22,630 bases of DNA from Firmicutes bacterium UBA5286 (GTDB taxonomy: Bacteria; Bacillota; Proteinivoracia; UBA4975): contig DHSM01000023.1 of NCBI GenBank assembly GCA_002408465.1, positions 1 to 22,630 of the forward strand, in the 5' to 3' direction. The notes beneath the pieces were generated by a model, which was not told where the DNA came from, made no database searches, and worked only from the letters and a program-made list of their open reading frames with translations. Below are positions 7,744 to 15,766 of the stretch, piece by piece (position 1 is the first letter of the stretch; every line of letters begins with the position of its first letter). The position numbers were made by a program, and so were the translations under genes.

Positions 7744-8814
7744 ATGAAAATCTTTGAAGCCATGGCCAAGAATGGCCATGAACAGGTGTTCTTCAACTAC
7801 GATCGCACTACCGGACTTAAGGCTGTCATAGCCATCCATGACACCACGCTGGGCCCTGCCCAAGGTGGCTGCCGCATGTGGAACTATGACAACGAGGACC
7901 AGGTTTTGACAGATGCTCTGCGCCTGTCAAAGGGCATGACCGACAAATGCGCTGCTGCAGACTTGGATTACGGCGGCGGCAAGTCAGTTATCTGGGGAGA
8001 CCCCAAGACTGACAAGAGCGAAGCTCTATTCAGGGCTTTCGCCCGCTATGTTGAAGTGCTTAACGGCCGGTACATGACTGGCACCGATGTGGGCACCACT
8101 TATGACGATTTCATCATTGCTCTCAAAGAAACCAAGTATGTAGGCGCTCTGCCTGAAGAATACGGCGGCGGGGGCAACTCTGGCATTATTACCGCTTTTG
8201 GCGTGTGGAAGGCCATGAAGGCTGTGGCCAAGGAACTCTTTGGCGATGACTCTCTTAAGGGCCGGACCATTGCCGTTCAGGGCCTGGGCAAAGTCGGTTA
8301 CAGCCTGGTGGGCCATTTGGTGGCGGAAGGCGCCAAAGTAATTGCCTGTGACATCAACCAGGAAAACGTAGACAGGGCCGTCAAAGAGTATGGCATCAAA
8401 ACCGTTTCCCCTGACAAAATTGTGGAAACAGAATGCGATATCTTTTCACCTTGCGCCATGGGGGCAGTTTTCAATGACGACTCCATTCCAAGATTAAAAT
8501 GCAAGGGCATCACCGGCGCTGCCAACAACCAATTAGCTGAACCCCGCCACGGCGAAATGCTCCATAAGAGGGGAATACTTGCCGCCCCGGATTTCGTCGC
8601 CAATGCCGGCGGTTTGATTCAGGTTTGCGATGAGCTGGAAGGCTATAACAAGGAGCGGGCTTTCCGCAAGACCGCTATGATATACGATCGTATTCTCAAC
8701 ATCTTTGCCATTGCCAAAGAACAAAATATTACTCCCTACGAGGCTGCTAATCACATAGTTGCTGAAAGAATTGAAACTATCGGCAGGATTAGACGCAACT
8801 ATACCGGCAAATAG
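7744..8814 (+). CDS. Amino acid dehydrogenase of the Glu/Leu/Phe/Val family, phenylalanine-dehydrogenase-like
   Basis: This enzyme catalyses NAD-dependent oxidative deamination of an amino acid to the 2-oxoacid plus ammonia. In its 356 residues the catalytic residues K68 (SKGMTDK), K80 (YGGGKSV) and D115 (TGTDVGT) fall at the family's canonical numbers. The Rossmann motif GLGKVG lies near 181-186. Several stretches (ADLDYGGGK, IFSPCA, GAANNQL, NAGGLIQVCDELEG) resemble phenylalanine dehydrogenase more than leucine dehydrogenase, unlike the second dehydrogenase at 10844. I therefore infer an aromatic or mixed substrate preference, not proven. It is the first gene behind the sigma-54 promoter and has a GGAGG ribosome binding site. 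Butyrate kinase follows 18 bases downstream. Confidence 0.9.
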   Translation: MKIFEAMAKNGHEQVFFNYDRTTGLKAVIAIHDTTLGPAQGGCRMWNYDNEDQVLTDALRLSKGMTDKCAAADLDYGGGKSVIWGDPKTDKSEALFRAFARYVEVLNGRYMTGTDVGTTYDDFIIALKETKYVGALPEEYGGGGNSGIITAFGVWKAMKAVAKELFGDDSLKGRTIAVQGLGKVGYSLVGHLVAEGAKVIACDINQENVDRAVKEYGIKTVSPDKIVETECDIFSPCAMGAVFNDDSIPRLKCKGITGAANNQLAEPRHGEMLHKRGILAAPDFVANAGGLIQVCDELEGYNKERAFRKTAMIYDRILNIFAIAKEQNITPYEAANHIVAERIETIGRIRRNYTGK

Positions 8815-8832
8815 TCCTGCAGAGGTGCTAAA

Positions 8833-9891
8833 ATGACCCATTGGATACTGGCTGTTAACCCTGGTTCCACCTCTACCAAGCTGGCTCTTTTTGAAGATGA
8901 CTCTCTGTATGCTGCCGAAGCCCTGCGCCATAACCCCAGAGATCTGGCGCCGGAAATTGTCGACCAGCTGGAGTACCGCACCAATCTGGCGGAAAAATGG
9001 CTGAATTCGGTATTTGTCGGAGACAAACTTAGTGCCATAGTTGGCCGGGGCGGCATGCTCAAGCCGATTCCCGGGGGAACCTACATGGTCAATGAGGCCA
9101 TGCGCCAAGATCTGCGCAAAGGAGTTCAGGGCCAGCATGCTTCCAACCTTGGCGGCTTAATTGCCTTTGAGTTGGCCAGCAAGAGGGGCATTCCCGCTTT
9201 CATTGTCGATCCGGTCTCAGTAGATGAAATGATACCCGAGGCGAGGATTTCGGGCATGCCTGAAATCCAACGGCACAGCTCGTCTCATGCTCTGAATATC
9301 CGGGCCATCGCTCGCCGGGCAGCCAAGGATTTGGGGCAGGATCTAAGGGATATCAACCTCATTCTCGTGCACTTAGGCGGCGGCATCTCCGTAACTCCCA
9401 TGGCGGGAGGGAGGATGCTGGATGTCAACGATGCCAATGAAATGGGCCCCTTCTCTCCTGAAAGGAGCGGGGGATTGCCCTCCGGCGATTTGATTGACCT
9501 GTGTTTTTCCGGCAAGTACACTGAGGATGAGCTGAGGAGAAAGATTGTCCGCAGCAGCGGCCTGTCAGCTTACCTGGGCACCAATGACGGCCTGGAGATT
9601 GAAAGGCGGATTTCAGCCGGCGACCAAAAGGCCCAGCTGATATACAAGGCCATGGCTTACCAGATTGCCAAAGAAATTGGCGCCATGGCGACGGCGCTTT
9701 CGGGGCAGGTCAGGGCCATCGCCATTACCGGTGGTTTGGCCTATTCAACCATGCTGACTGATTGGATCAAGGACGATGTGCGTTTTATCGCCCCGGTCCT
9801 GGTCTATCCCGGGGAAGATGAACTGCTTGCCCTGGCTCAGGGCTGCCTGCGAGTAATCAAGGGCGAAGAGCAGAGCCGGGAATATGTTTAA
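8833..9891 (+). CDS. buk: Butyrate kinase, copy 1
   Basis: This is an acetokinase-superfamily enzyme of 352 residues that converts acyl phosphate plus ADP to carboxylic acid plus ATP. Signatures are the N-terminal phosphate loop NPGSTSTKLALFED, VGRGG (about 74-78), HLGGGISV (about 179-186), the DVNDANEMGPFSPERSGG region and a C-terminal ITGGLAYS nucleotide-binding motif. Length agrees with Buk (about 355) and not with acetate kinase (about 400). GAGGTG precedes the ATG by a short spacer. Together with the ptb gene 14 bases downstream it forms the substrate-level phosphorylation step. The acyl group may be isobutyryl, isovaleryl, 2-methylbutyryl or phenylacetyl, given the neighbouring dehydrogenases. 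Confidence 0.94.
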   Translation: MTHWILAVNPGSTSTKLALFEDDSLYAAEALRHNPRDLAPEIVDQLEYRTNLAEKWLNSVFVGDKLSAIVGRGGMLKPIPGGTYMVNEAMRQDLRKGVQGQHASNLGGLIAFELASKRGIPAFIVDPVSVDEMIPEARISGMPEIQRHSSSHALNIRAIARRAAKDLGQDLRDINLILVHLGGGISVTPMAGGRMLDVNDANEMGPFSPERSGGLPSGDLIDLCFSGKYTEDELRRKIVRSSGLSAYLGTNDGLEIERRISAGDQKAQLIYKAMAYQIAKEIGAMATALSGQVRAIAITGGLAYSTMLTDWIKDDVRFIAPVLVYPGEDELLALAQGCLRVIKGEEQSREYV

Positions 9892-9905
9892 GGCGAGGTG
9901 AATCA

Positions 9906-10823
9906 ATGTATAACAATATGCAAGATATTGTTGATGCCGCAAAATCCCTGCCCAACCGCCAGCGCCTTGTGGTCGCAGCCGCTCAGGACCCTGATGTCCT
10001 GGAAGCTGTGCGGGATGCGGTTGATTGGGGCATAGTCTCGGCAATCCTCGTTGGCGACCCAGAGAAGATAGCCGCCATTGCCGGTGAGGTCGGGCTTCCC
10101 CTGGAAAAATGCACAGTCATTCCCGAAACAGATGCAATTCTGGCTGCCCGCAGGGCTGTGGCGATGGTTGCCGCTGGCCAGGGAGACCTGGTCATGAAGG
10201 GGAAGATTGGGACGGCAGATATTTTGCGGGCGGTGCTGGACAAGGAGAAGGGACTGCGCACCGGCCGCCTGCTCAGCCATGTGACCGCTCTGGACATTCA
10301 GGGCATTGGGCGCCTGCTCTTTATGACCGACGCCGCCATGAACATCGCTCCGGATCTGGGGCAAAAGGTCCAGATTGTGCAAAATGCTGTCGATGTAGTC
10401 AGAGCCTTGGGCTTTGAACGGCCAAAGGTGGCAGCCCTGGCAGCAGTTGAGCTGGTCAACCCCGACATGCCTGCTGCCGTTGAGGCCGCCCTGCTGGCAA
10501 AAATGGCCGACAGAGGCCAGATCAAAGGCGCTATTGTCGATGGACCCCTGGCCCTGGACAATGCCATTTCTCTTCATTCGGCCCAGGTCAAGGGCATCAA
10601 CAGCCCAGTAGCCGGACATGCAGATATTCTCATGGTGCCGGACATCGAAGCAGGCAATGTGCTGTACAAGTCCGCTGTCTATTTTGGCAGGGAGTCCAGG
10701 GTAGCAGGCGTTATTGCCGGCGCCAGGGCCCCCGTAGTGCTGACTTCAAGATCCGATTCTCATCAGGCCAAGCTGGATTCAATAGCCTTTAGCGCGGTAT
10801 ATGCCGCCGGGCTAAAACCATAA
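9906..10823 (+). CDS. ptb: Phosphate butyryltransferase
   Basis: Ptb converts acyl-CoA plus phosphate to acyl phosphate plus CoA, supplying substrate to butyrate kinase. The 305-residue length fits the Ptb subgroup of the phosphotransacetylase family. Recognisable stretches include the AILVGDP segment near residue 45, LVMKGKIGTADILRAVLD (about 95-112) and the C-terminal substrate-binding stretch with ADILMVPDIEAGNVLYK (about 240-256). The start has GAGGTGA upstream with normal spacing. It is the only phosphotransacylase gene in the cluster, although there are two kinases and two dehydrogenases, so it is expected to serve both branches. Confidence 0.94.
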   Translation: MYNNMQDIVDAAKSLPNRQRLVVAAAQDPDVLEAVRDAVDWGIVSAILVGDPEKIAAIAGEVGLPLEKCTVIPETDAILAARRAVAMVAAGQGDLVMKGKIGTADILRAVLDKEKGLRTGRLLSHVTALDIQGIGRLLFMTDAAMNIAPDLGQKVQIVQNAVDVVRALGFERPKVAALAAVELVNPDMPAAVEAALLAKMADRGQIKGAIVDGPLALDNAISLHSAQVKGINSPVAGHADILMVPDIEAGNVLYKSAVYFGRESRVAGVIAGARAPVVLTSRSDSHQAKLDSIAFSAVYAAGLKP

Positions 10824-10843
10824 AAATTTGGGAGGTAACCCGG

Positions 10844-11914
10844 ATGAAGATTTTTAATTACATGAGCAAATATGGCTATGAACAATTAGTATTTTGTCAT
10901 GACAAAACCACAGGCCTTAAGGCTATCATTGCCATTCATGACACCACCCTGGGGCCAGCCCTGGGCGGCACCAGGATGTGGAATTATGAAACCGAGGACG
11001 CTGCCATTGAAGACGTTTTGCGTCTGGCCAAGGGTATGACCTATAAGGCAGCTGCAGCCGGCCTCAACCTAGGCGGTGGCAAAGCCGTCATCATCGGCGA
11101 TTCTAAAAAGGACAAGAGTGAAGAAATGTGGCGTGCCTTTGGCCGCTTTGTCCAGAGCCTTAACGGCCGCTATATCACTGCTGAAGACGTGGGCACCACC
11201 GTTCAGGATATGGACTACATCCATTTGGAAACAGATCATGTCACCGGCGTCTCCGCAGCCAGCGGCAGCAGCGGCAACCCCTCTCCCAAGACAGCTTTTG
11301 GCGTCTTCAGAGGCCTGTTGGCCACTGCCCATGAAGTATGGGGCAGTGACGATATCAACGGCAAAGTCATCGCCGTTCAGGGTGTTGGCAATGTGGGCTA
11401 CTATTTGTGCAAGTTCCTCCATGAAGCCGGCGCCAAGCTGGTAGTCTGCGACATCAACCAGGATTCTCTGGACAGGGTCGTCAAGGAATTCGGCGCCCAA
11501 GTCGTTGCTCCCGACGCCATCTATGATGTCCAGTGCGATATTTTCGCTCCCTGCGCCTTGGGCGCAGTCCTAAATGACAATACCATCCCGAGATTAAAGT
11601 GCAAGGCCGTTGCCGGCTGCGCCAACAACGTGCTGGCGGATAACCGCCATGGCGATATGCTCTATGAAAAAGGCATTGTTTACGCTCCTGACTATGTCAT
11701 CAACGCTGGCGGCCTTATGAATGTGGCCGACGAACTTCAGGGCTATAACGAAGAGCGGGCTCTGGACAAAATTGCCACCATCTATGACAATATCGCCAAA
11801 GTCTATGCCATTTCCAAGCGGGATAACATTCCCAGCTACAAAGCTGCCGACCGCATGGCCGAAGAGCGCATTGAGGCCCTGGGCCGGATCCGCGGCAACT
11901 TCATTCGCCGCTAA
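10844..11914 (+). CDS. bcd: Leucine (branched-chain amino acid) dehydrogenase
   Basis: This NAD-dependent enzyme deaminates leucine, valine or isoleucine to the branched 2-oxoacid. The 356 residues closely follow Bacillus leucine dehydrogenase as I recall it: GPALGGTRMWNYE, LAKGMTYKAAAAGLNLGGGKAVIIG with K68 and K80, TAEDVGTT with D115, GSSGNPSPKTAFGV, and VQGVGNVGY as the Rossmann loop. It is a clear paralogue of the gene at 7744 but keeps the LeuDH-type residues (AAGLNLGGGK, NAGGLMNVADELQGYNEERA). GGAGGT lies upstream with normal spacing. It is 20 bases behind ptb, and a hairpin separates it from the second kinase. Confidence 0.95.
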   Translation: MKIFNYMSKYGYEQLVFCHDKTTGLKAIIAIHDTTLGPALGGTRMWNYETEDAAIEDVLRLAKGMTYKAAAAGLNLGGGKAVIIGDSKKDKSEEMWRAFGRFVQSLNGRYITAEDVGTTVQDMDYIHLETDHVTGVSAASGSSGNPSPKTAFGVFRGLLATAHEVWGSDDINGKVIAVQGVGNVGYYLCKFLHEAGAKLVVCDINQDSLDRVVKEFGAQVVAPDAIYDVQCDIFAPCALGAVLNDNTIPRLKCKAVAGCANNVLADNRHGDMLYEKGIVYAPDYVINAGGLMNVADELQGYNEERALDKIATIYDNIAKVYAISKRDNIPSYKAADRMAEERIEALGRIRGNFIRR

Positions 11915-11928
11915 TTTCCAGTGCAAGA

Positions 11929-11962
11929 GGGTAGTTGTGTGCAAAAAGCACACAACTATCCC
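11929..11962 (+). promoter_or_regulatory. Stable hairpin between leucine dehydrogenase and the second butyrate kinase
   Basis: TAGTTGTGTGC (11932-11942) pairs perfectly with GCACACAACTA (11948-11958) around an AAAAA loop. It can be extended by GGG and CCC with one bulged base. Only ATTTTG follows, not a proper T-run, and GAGGAGGT for the next gene begins soon after. The element is more likely a partial attenuator or an mRNA-stabilising or processing structure that sets the expression ratio within the operon than a full terminator. Confidence 0.6.
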
Positions 11963-11980
11963 ATTTTGAGGAGGTAGAGC

Positions 11981-13054
11981 ATGTCCCATCGTCTGCTCGT
12001 GATTAATCCGGGCTCAACATCAACGAAAATTTCTGTTTTTGAGGATGAAAGGCCCCTTTTAGAACAGACCTTGCGCCATTCCGCCGAAGAACTGAAGGTT
12101 TATGACAATATCATCGACCAGTATCAGTTTCGCAAGGACATAATTCTGGAAAGCCTCCACAGCCAAGGCATTAACCTCAACAAACTGTCGGCAGTGGTGG
12201 GCAGGGGGGGCACCCTCAAGCCTATTGTCGGAGGCACTTACATTGTCAACGACCAAATGATCAACGACCTTACCAGTGGTGTCCAGGGACAGCATGCTTC
12301 CAGTCTCGGCGGCATCATTGCCAGAGAAATTGCCGAGCAGTTTAACATTCCCGCCTATATCGTCGACCCGGTTTCAGTGGATGAGCTGTCGGATGAGGCT
12401 CGAATTTCCGGCCTGCCGGAGATTGAGCGGCGCAGCATCTGGCATGCCCTCAATCAAAAGGCAGTGGTCCGCAAGGCTGCGGCCGAAGCCGGCAAGGAAT
12501 ACTTGGAAGCTAATTTTATCGGTGTCCACCTGGGCGGAGGAATTTCCATCGCCTCCCACTTGCGGGGGCGTGTGGTTGACGTCAACAATGCCCTCCATGG
12601 GGATGGTCCCTTTTCCCCCGAGCGGGCAGGGGGTGTGCCAGTGGGCGACCTGGTGCGGCTGTGTTACAGCGGCCGGTTCTCCCAGCAGGAGATGCACAAA
12701 AAACTTGTGGGCCAGGGCGGTCTGGTTGCCTATCTCGGAACCAATGACGGGCGCACCATCACGAGCCGCATAGAGGCTGGCGACGAAAAGGCGAAACTGG
12801 TCTACAAGGCCATGGCCTATCAGATTGCCAAAGAAATCGGCAGCGCCGCGGCTGTCCTCAAGGGGGATGTGGATGCCATCGTCCTCTCCGGCGGTTTGGC
12901 TCACGATCGCACTTATCTGGTGCCTTGGATTGAAGAAAGAGTTTCCTTTATTGCCCCGGTAAAAGTCTACCCCGGCGAATTTGAAATGCTGGCTCTGGCT
13001 TTGGGCGGCTTGAGAGTGCTCACCGGCAAGGAAGAGGCCAGGGAATACCAATGA
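11981..13054 (+). CDS. buk: Butyrate kinase, copy 2
   Basis: This is the second acyl-phosphate kinase of the cluster, 357 residues. It has NPGSTSTKISVFEDE at the N-terminus, VGRGGTLKP, HLGGGISIA (about 181-189), VDVNNALHGDGPFSPERAGG and VLSGGLAHD. It is paralogous to the copy at 8833, sharing long blocks such as GVQGQHAS-LGG and KAMAYQIAKEIG, but diverged enough that the duplication is not recent. Together with the leucine dehydrogenase before it, it repeats the dehydrogenase-kinase arrangement. GAGGAGGT precedes the ATG. Its TGA overlaps the ATG of the following ATPase gene by four bases, implying translational coupling. Confidence 0.94.
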   Translation: MSHRLLVINPGSTSTKISVFEDERPLLEQTLRHSAEELKVYDNIIDQYQFRKDIILESLHSQGINLNKLSAVVGRGGTLKPIVGGTYIVNDQMINDLTSGVQGQHASSLGGIIAREIAEQFNIPAYIVDPVSVDELSDEARISGLPEIERRSIWHALNQKAVVRKAAAEAGKEYLEANFIGVHLGGGISIASHLRGRVVDVNNALHGDGPFSPERAGGVPVGDLVRLCYSGRFSQQEMHKKLVGQGGLVAYLGTNDGRTITSRIEAGDEKAKLVYKAMAYQIAKEIGSAAAVLKGDVDAIVLSGGLAHDRTYLVPWIEERVSFIAPVKVYPGEFEMLALALGGLRVLTGKEEAREYQ

Positions 13055-13719
13055 TGACAGGCGGGCCGCTGGGTCGAAAACTTGTTATTGTTGGCGCTTA
13101 TGGCAGCGGCAAGACTGAGTTTGCCCTGAACTTGGCCAAGCAGATGGCAGCCAATGAGTCCCTTGTCCTTGTAGACCTGGACATCGTCAATCCCTACTTT
13201 CGTTCCCGGGATGCCACTGAGCTTTTAGAATCCCTGGGAGTGGAAGTCGTGTATAACCGGGATTTTCGGGATGCTGATTTGCCCGCCCTGTCTGCCAGAA
13301 CAGATACAGTCGTCGCCGGAACAGAAACAGTGATCATCGATGTGGGCGGCGATGACGGAGCCAGGGTCTTGGGCAGGTATAAGGCTCATCTTATCAAGAA
13401 TCAAGCTGAGATTTGGATGGTGGTCAACTGTTTTCGTCCCTTTACTGCTGATGCGGCGGGAATTATCTCTACAGCCCGACGAATTGAGGCAAAGTCGGGA
13501 CTGAAGATTACTGCCCTGGTGAACAACAGCAACTTGGGCAGGGAAACCACAGCAGAACATGTCCGCCAGGGAGCAGCAATTGTTTCTGAGGCTGCCGGGC
13601 AGATGGGCGTTCATGTGCCTTATCACTGTTGCCGGCCCCCATTCATCTCCCAACTCCCTGAATTCAAAGATAAACTATTTGCCATGGAACTAAGTTTGTT
13701 CCCGGCAGATATAACTTAG
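13051..13719 (+). CDS. P-loop ATPase (MinD/CobQ-like) of unknown role in the oxidoreductase operon
   Basis: This 222-residue soluble nucleotide-binding protein has Walker A GAYGSGKTE (about residues 15-23), a switch-like LVDLDIVNPYFRSRD segment (about 40-54) and a Walker-B-like VIIDVGGDDGA (about 94-104). A VNNSNLG stretch near 155 resembles the guanine or adenine base-binding loop of SIMIBI NTPases. It lacks the deviant KGG Walker A of true MinD/ParA. It is coupled to butyrate kinase upstream and lies 16 bases before the ferredoxin subunit of the oxidoreductase. Its placement suggests assembly, Fe-S insertion or regulation of that complex, but this is inference from context. No membrane segment or Fe-S-binding cysteine motif is visible. 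Confidence 0.75.
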   Translation: MMTGGPLGRKLVIVGAYGSGKTEFALNLAKQMAANESLVLVDLDIVNPYFRSRDATELLESLGVEVVYNRDFRDADLPALSARTDTVVAGTETVIIDVGGDDGARVLGRYKAHLIKNQAEIWMVVNCFRPFTADAAGIISTARRIEAKSGLKITALVNNSNLGRETTAEHVRQGAAIVSEAAGQMGVHVPYHCCRPPFISQLPEFKDKLFAMELSLFPADIT

Positions 13720-13735
13720 TGAAGGAGGTTGTCTC

Positions 13736-13939
13736 ATGCCCAAAGTGGAGTTTGATCGCGAGCGTTGCAAGGGTTGCGAACTTTGTATCAGTGTTTGCCC
13801 CACCAAGATCATCATCCTGGATGAGAAAATCAACAAGAAGGGTTACAAAGTGGCCACCGTTCATGAAATGGACAAATGTATCGGCTGCGCCACCTGCGCC
13901 CGGATCTGTCCCGACACTGTTATCAAGGTATACAAGTAA
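13736..13939 (+). CDS. vorD: 2-oxoacid:ferredoxin oxidoreductase delta subunit (2x[4Fe-4S] ferredoxin)
   Basis: This 67-residue protein carries two complete CxxCxxCxxxCP clusters, CKGCELCISVCP (about 11-22) and CIGCATCARICP (about 46-57), each binding one [4Fe-4S] centre. As the delta subunit it passes electrons from the TPP-bound substrate radical to soluble ferredoxin. GAAGGAGGT precedes the ATG. It is first of four consecutive subunit genes, an order common for four-subunit VOR/KOR enzymes. Confidence 0.93.
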   Translation: MPKVEFDRERCKGCELCISVCPTKIIILDEKINKKGYKVATVHEMDKCIGCATCARICPDTVIKVYK

Positions 13940-13959
13940 GATAAGAAGGAGGTTTATGA

Positions 13960-15018
13960 ATGGCCAAGCAACTTATGAAGGGTAATGAGGCCATCGGCGA
14001 AGCCGCCATCCAGGCTGGCTGCCGCTATTTCTTCGGCTATCCCATTACCCCCCAGAACGAAGTGCCCGAATACATGTCAAGACGGTTGCCTGAAGTCGGC
14101 GGTGTGTTCCTGCAGGCTGAGAGCGAAGTGGCCGCCATCAATATGGTCTATGGTGCAGCCGGCGCAGGCGCCAGGGTTATGACCTCGTCATCCAGCCCCG
14201 GCATCAGCCTCAAACAAGAAGGTATTTCCTATATTGCCGGCTCCGAACTGCCCTGCGTCATCATTAATATCATCCGTGGAGGCCCCGGTTTGGGCGGCAT
14301 TCAGCCAGCCCAGTCCGACTACTTCCAGGCAACCAAGGGCGGCGGCCACGGGGACTACAACTTGTTTGTATTTGCCCCTGCCAGTGTCCAGGAAATGGTT
14401 GACCTGATTATGGAATCCTTTGACATCGCAGACTACTACCGCAACCCTGTTATGATCATGGGTGACGGCACCTTGGGTCAAATGATGGAGCCTGTAGAAT
14501 TTAAGGCTATCAAGAAGAGAGACTTGCCTCCTAAGGATTGGGCTACAACCGGCTGTGTCGGCCGTGAGCATAACATCATTAACTCGTTGGCCCTGGTGGC
14601 TGAAAACCTGGAAAAACATAACTGGAAGCTGCAAGAAAAATATAAGCAGATGAAAGAAAATGAACAACGCTGGGAACTGTATAAAACTGAAGACGCCGAG
14701 CTGGTCATGGTAGCCTATGGCACCACTGCCCGCATTGTCAAGAGCGTTGTCAACAAGCTGCGGGAACAGGGAATCAAGGCAGGTTTGTTAAGGCCTATCA
14801 CCATCTTCCCTTACCCGGAAAAGGCTTTTGCCTTGTTGCCTGATTCCGTCAAGGCTTTCCTCACTGTGGAAATGAGCGCCGGCCAGATGGTGCAAGACGT
14901 GCGCCTGGCCGTCAACGGTAAACGCCCTGTCCATTTCTGCGGCAGAACCGGCGGCATCATTCCCACCCCTGCAGAAATCACCAAAGTCGCCATGGAAATA
15001 ATGGGAGGTGAGCGGTAA
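13960..15018 (+). CDS. vorB: 2-oxoisovalerate:ferredoxin oxidoreductase alpha subunit (VorB)
   Basis: VorB is the pyrimidine-binding alpha subunit of a TPP-dependent 2-oxoacid:ferredoxin oxidoreductase, which oxidatively decarboxylates a 2-oxoacid to acyl-CoA. The 352 residues begin with MKGNEAIGEAAIQAGCRYF and the FGYPITPQNEVPEYM motif of the alpha domain, followed by the QAESEVAAINMVYGAAGAG stretch with the catalytic-face glutamate. The C-terminal domain (about 240-345) contains VAYGTTARIVKSVVN and LRPITIFPYPE. Neighbouring amino acid dehydrogenases and acyl-CoA-to-acid genes favour branched-chain 2-oxoacids as substrates over 2-oxoglutarate. AAGGAGGT precedes the ATG, and its stop overlaps the next start by one base (TAATG). 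Confidence 0.93.
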   Translation: MAKQLMKGNEAIGEAAIQAGCRYFFGYPITPQNEVPEYMSRRLPEVGGVFLQAESEVAAINMVYGAAGAGARVMTSSSSPGISLKQEGISYIAGSELPCVIINIIRGGPGLGGIQPAQSDYFQATKGGGHGDYNLFVFAPASVQEMVDLIMESFDIADYYRNPVMIMGDGTLGQMMEPVEFKAIKKRDLPPKDWATTGCVGREHNIINSLALVAENLEKHNWKLQEKYKQMKENEQRWELYKTEDAELVMVAYGTTARIVKSVVNKLREQGIKAGLLRPITIFPYPEKAFALLPDSVKAFLTVEMSAGQMVQDVRLAVNGKRPVHFCGRTGGIIPTPAEITKVAMEIMGGER

Positions 15019-15764
15019 TGAAAGTCGTATTTGAACGCCCCTCAGCCTTGTCAGATAAACAAACCCACTATTGTCCCGGATGCACGCACGGCATCATTCA
15101 CAGGCTGGTAGCCGAGGCAATCGATGAGCTGGATGTGCGAGAAAAGACAATCGGGGTAGCCTCCGTAGGCTGCTCTGTGTTGGCATACGAATATTTCAAT
15201 TGTGACATGCAGCAGGCCGCCCATGGTCGTGCGCCTGCAGTGGCAACAGGCATCAAGCGGGTTCATCCCGACAAGGTCGTCTTTACCTACCAGGGCGATG
15301 GCGACTTGGCTTCAATCGGCATGGCCGAAATAGTCCACGCCGCCGCCCGGGGCGAAAAGATTACCACCATTTTTGTCAATAACACCATCTACGGCATGAC
15401 CGGCGGGCAAATGGCCCCCACTTCTCTTGTGGGCCAGAAGACCACCACTTCACCCTATGGCCGTAATCCTGAGCACTGCGGATATCCCATCCGGATTGCA
15501 GAACTCCTTTCAACACTGCAGGGAGCAGTATCGGTCGCCAGAGTGTCTGTCCATGACGTGCCCAATATCATCAAGGCCAAAAAGGCCATCAAGAAGGCCT
15601 TTGAAGTGCAGCTCAGCGGCGCAGGCTTCTCCATCGTCGAAGTGCTGTCCACCTGCCCCACCAACTGGGGCAAGCCTCCCCTTGAGGCCCTGAACTGGCT
15701 CAAGGAAAACATGATTCCTTACTACCCCTTAGGGGAATACCGCACACCTGAGGAGGTGAAATAA
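15018..15764 (+). CDS. vorA: 2-oxoacid:ferredoxin oxidoreductase beta subunit, TPP-binding (VorA)
   Basis: This subunit binds the diphosphate of thiamin pyrophosphate and carries the proximal active-site region. The 248 residues show CPGCTHGIIHRLV (about 15-27), VGCSVLAYEYFNCD, the TPP motif GDGDLASIGMAEIVHAA ending in FVNN (about 94-124), and YGMTGGQMAPTS. The cysteines of the CPGC and later positions fit the subunit's own Fe-S cluster ligands in the family. The Shine-Dalgarno GGGAGGTGA lies within the end of vorB. It is co-translated with vorB and spaced two bases from the gamma subunit. Confidence 0.93.
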   Translation: MKVVFERPSALSDKQTHYCPGCTHGIIHRLVAEAIDELDVREKTIGVASVGCSVLAYEYFNCDMQQAAHGRAPAVATGIKRVHPDKVVFTYQGDGDLASIGMAEIVHAAARGEKITTIFVNNTIYGMTGGQMAPTSLVGQKTTTSPYGRNPEHCGYPIRIAELLSTLQGAVSVARVSVHDVPNIIKAKKAIKKAFEVQLSGAGFSIVEVLSTCPTNWGKPPLEALNWLKENMIPYYPLGEYRTPEEVK

Positions 15765-15766
15765 CA

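Noticed and set aside
9903..10619. Minus-strand open frame opposite ptb, and similar ones opposite the second kinase (12374-13051), the peptidase (19474-20100) and DUF3866 (20543-21181)
   Set aside because: All are antisense to clear genes in GC-rich codons, which commonly leave an open complementary frame.
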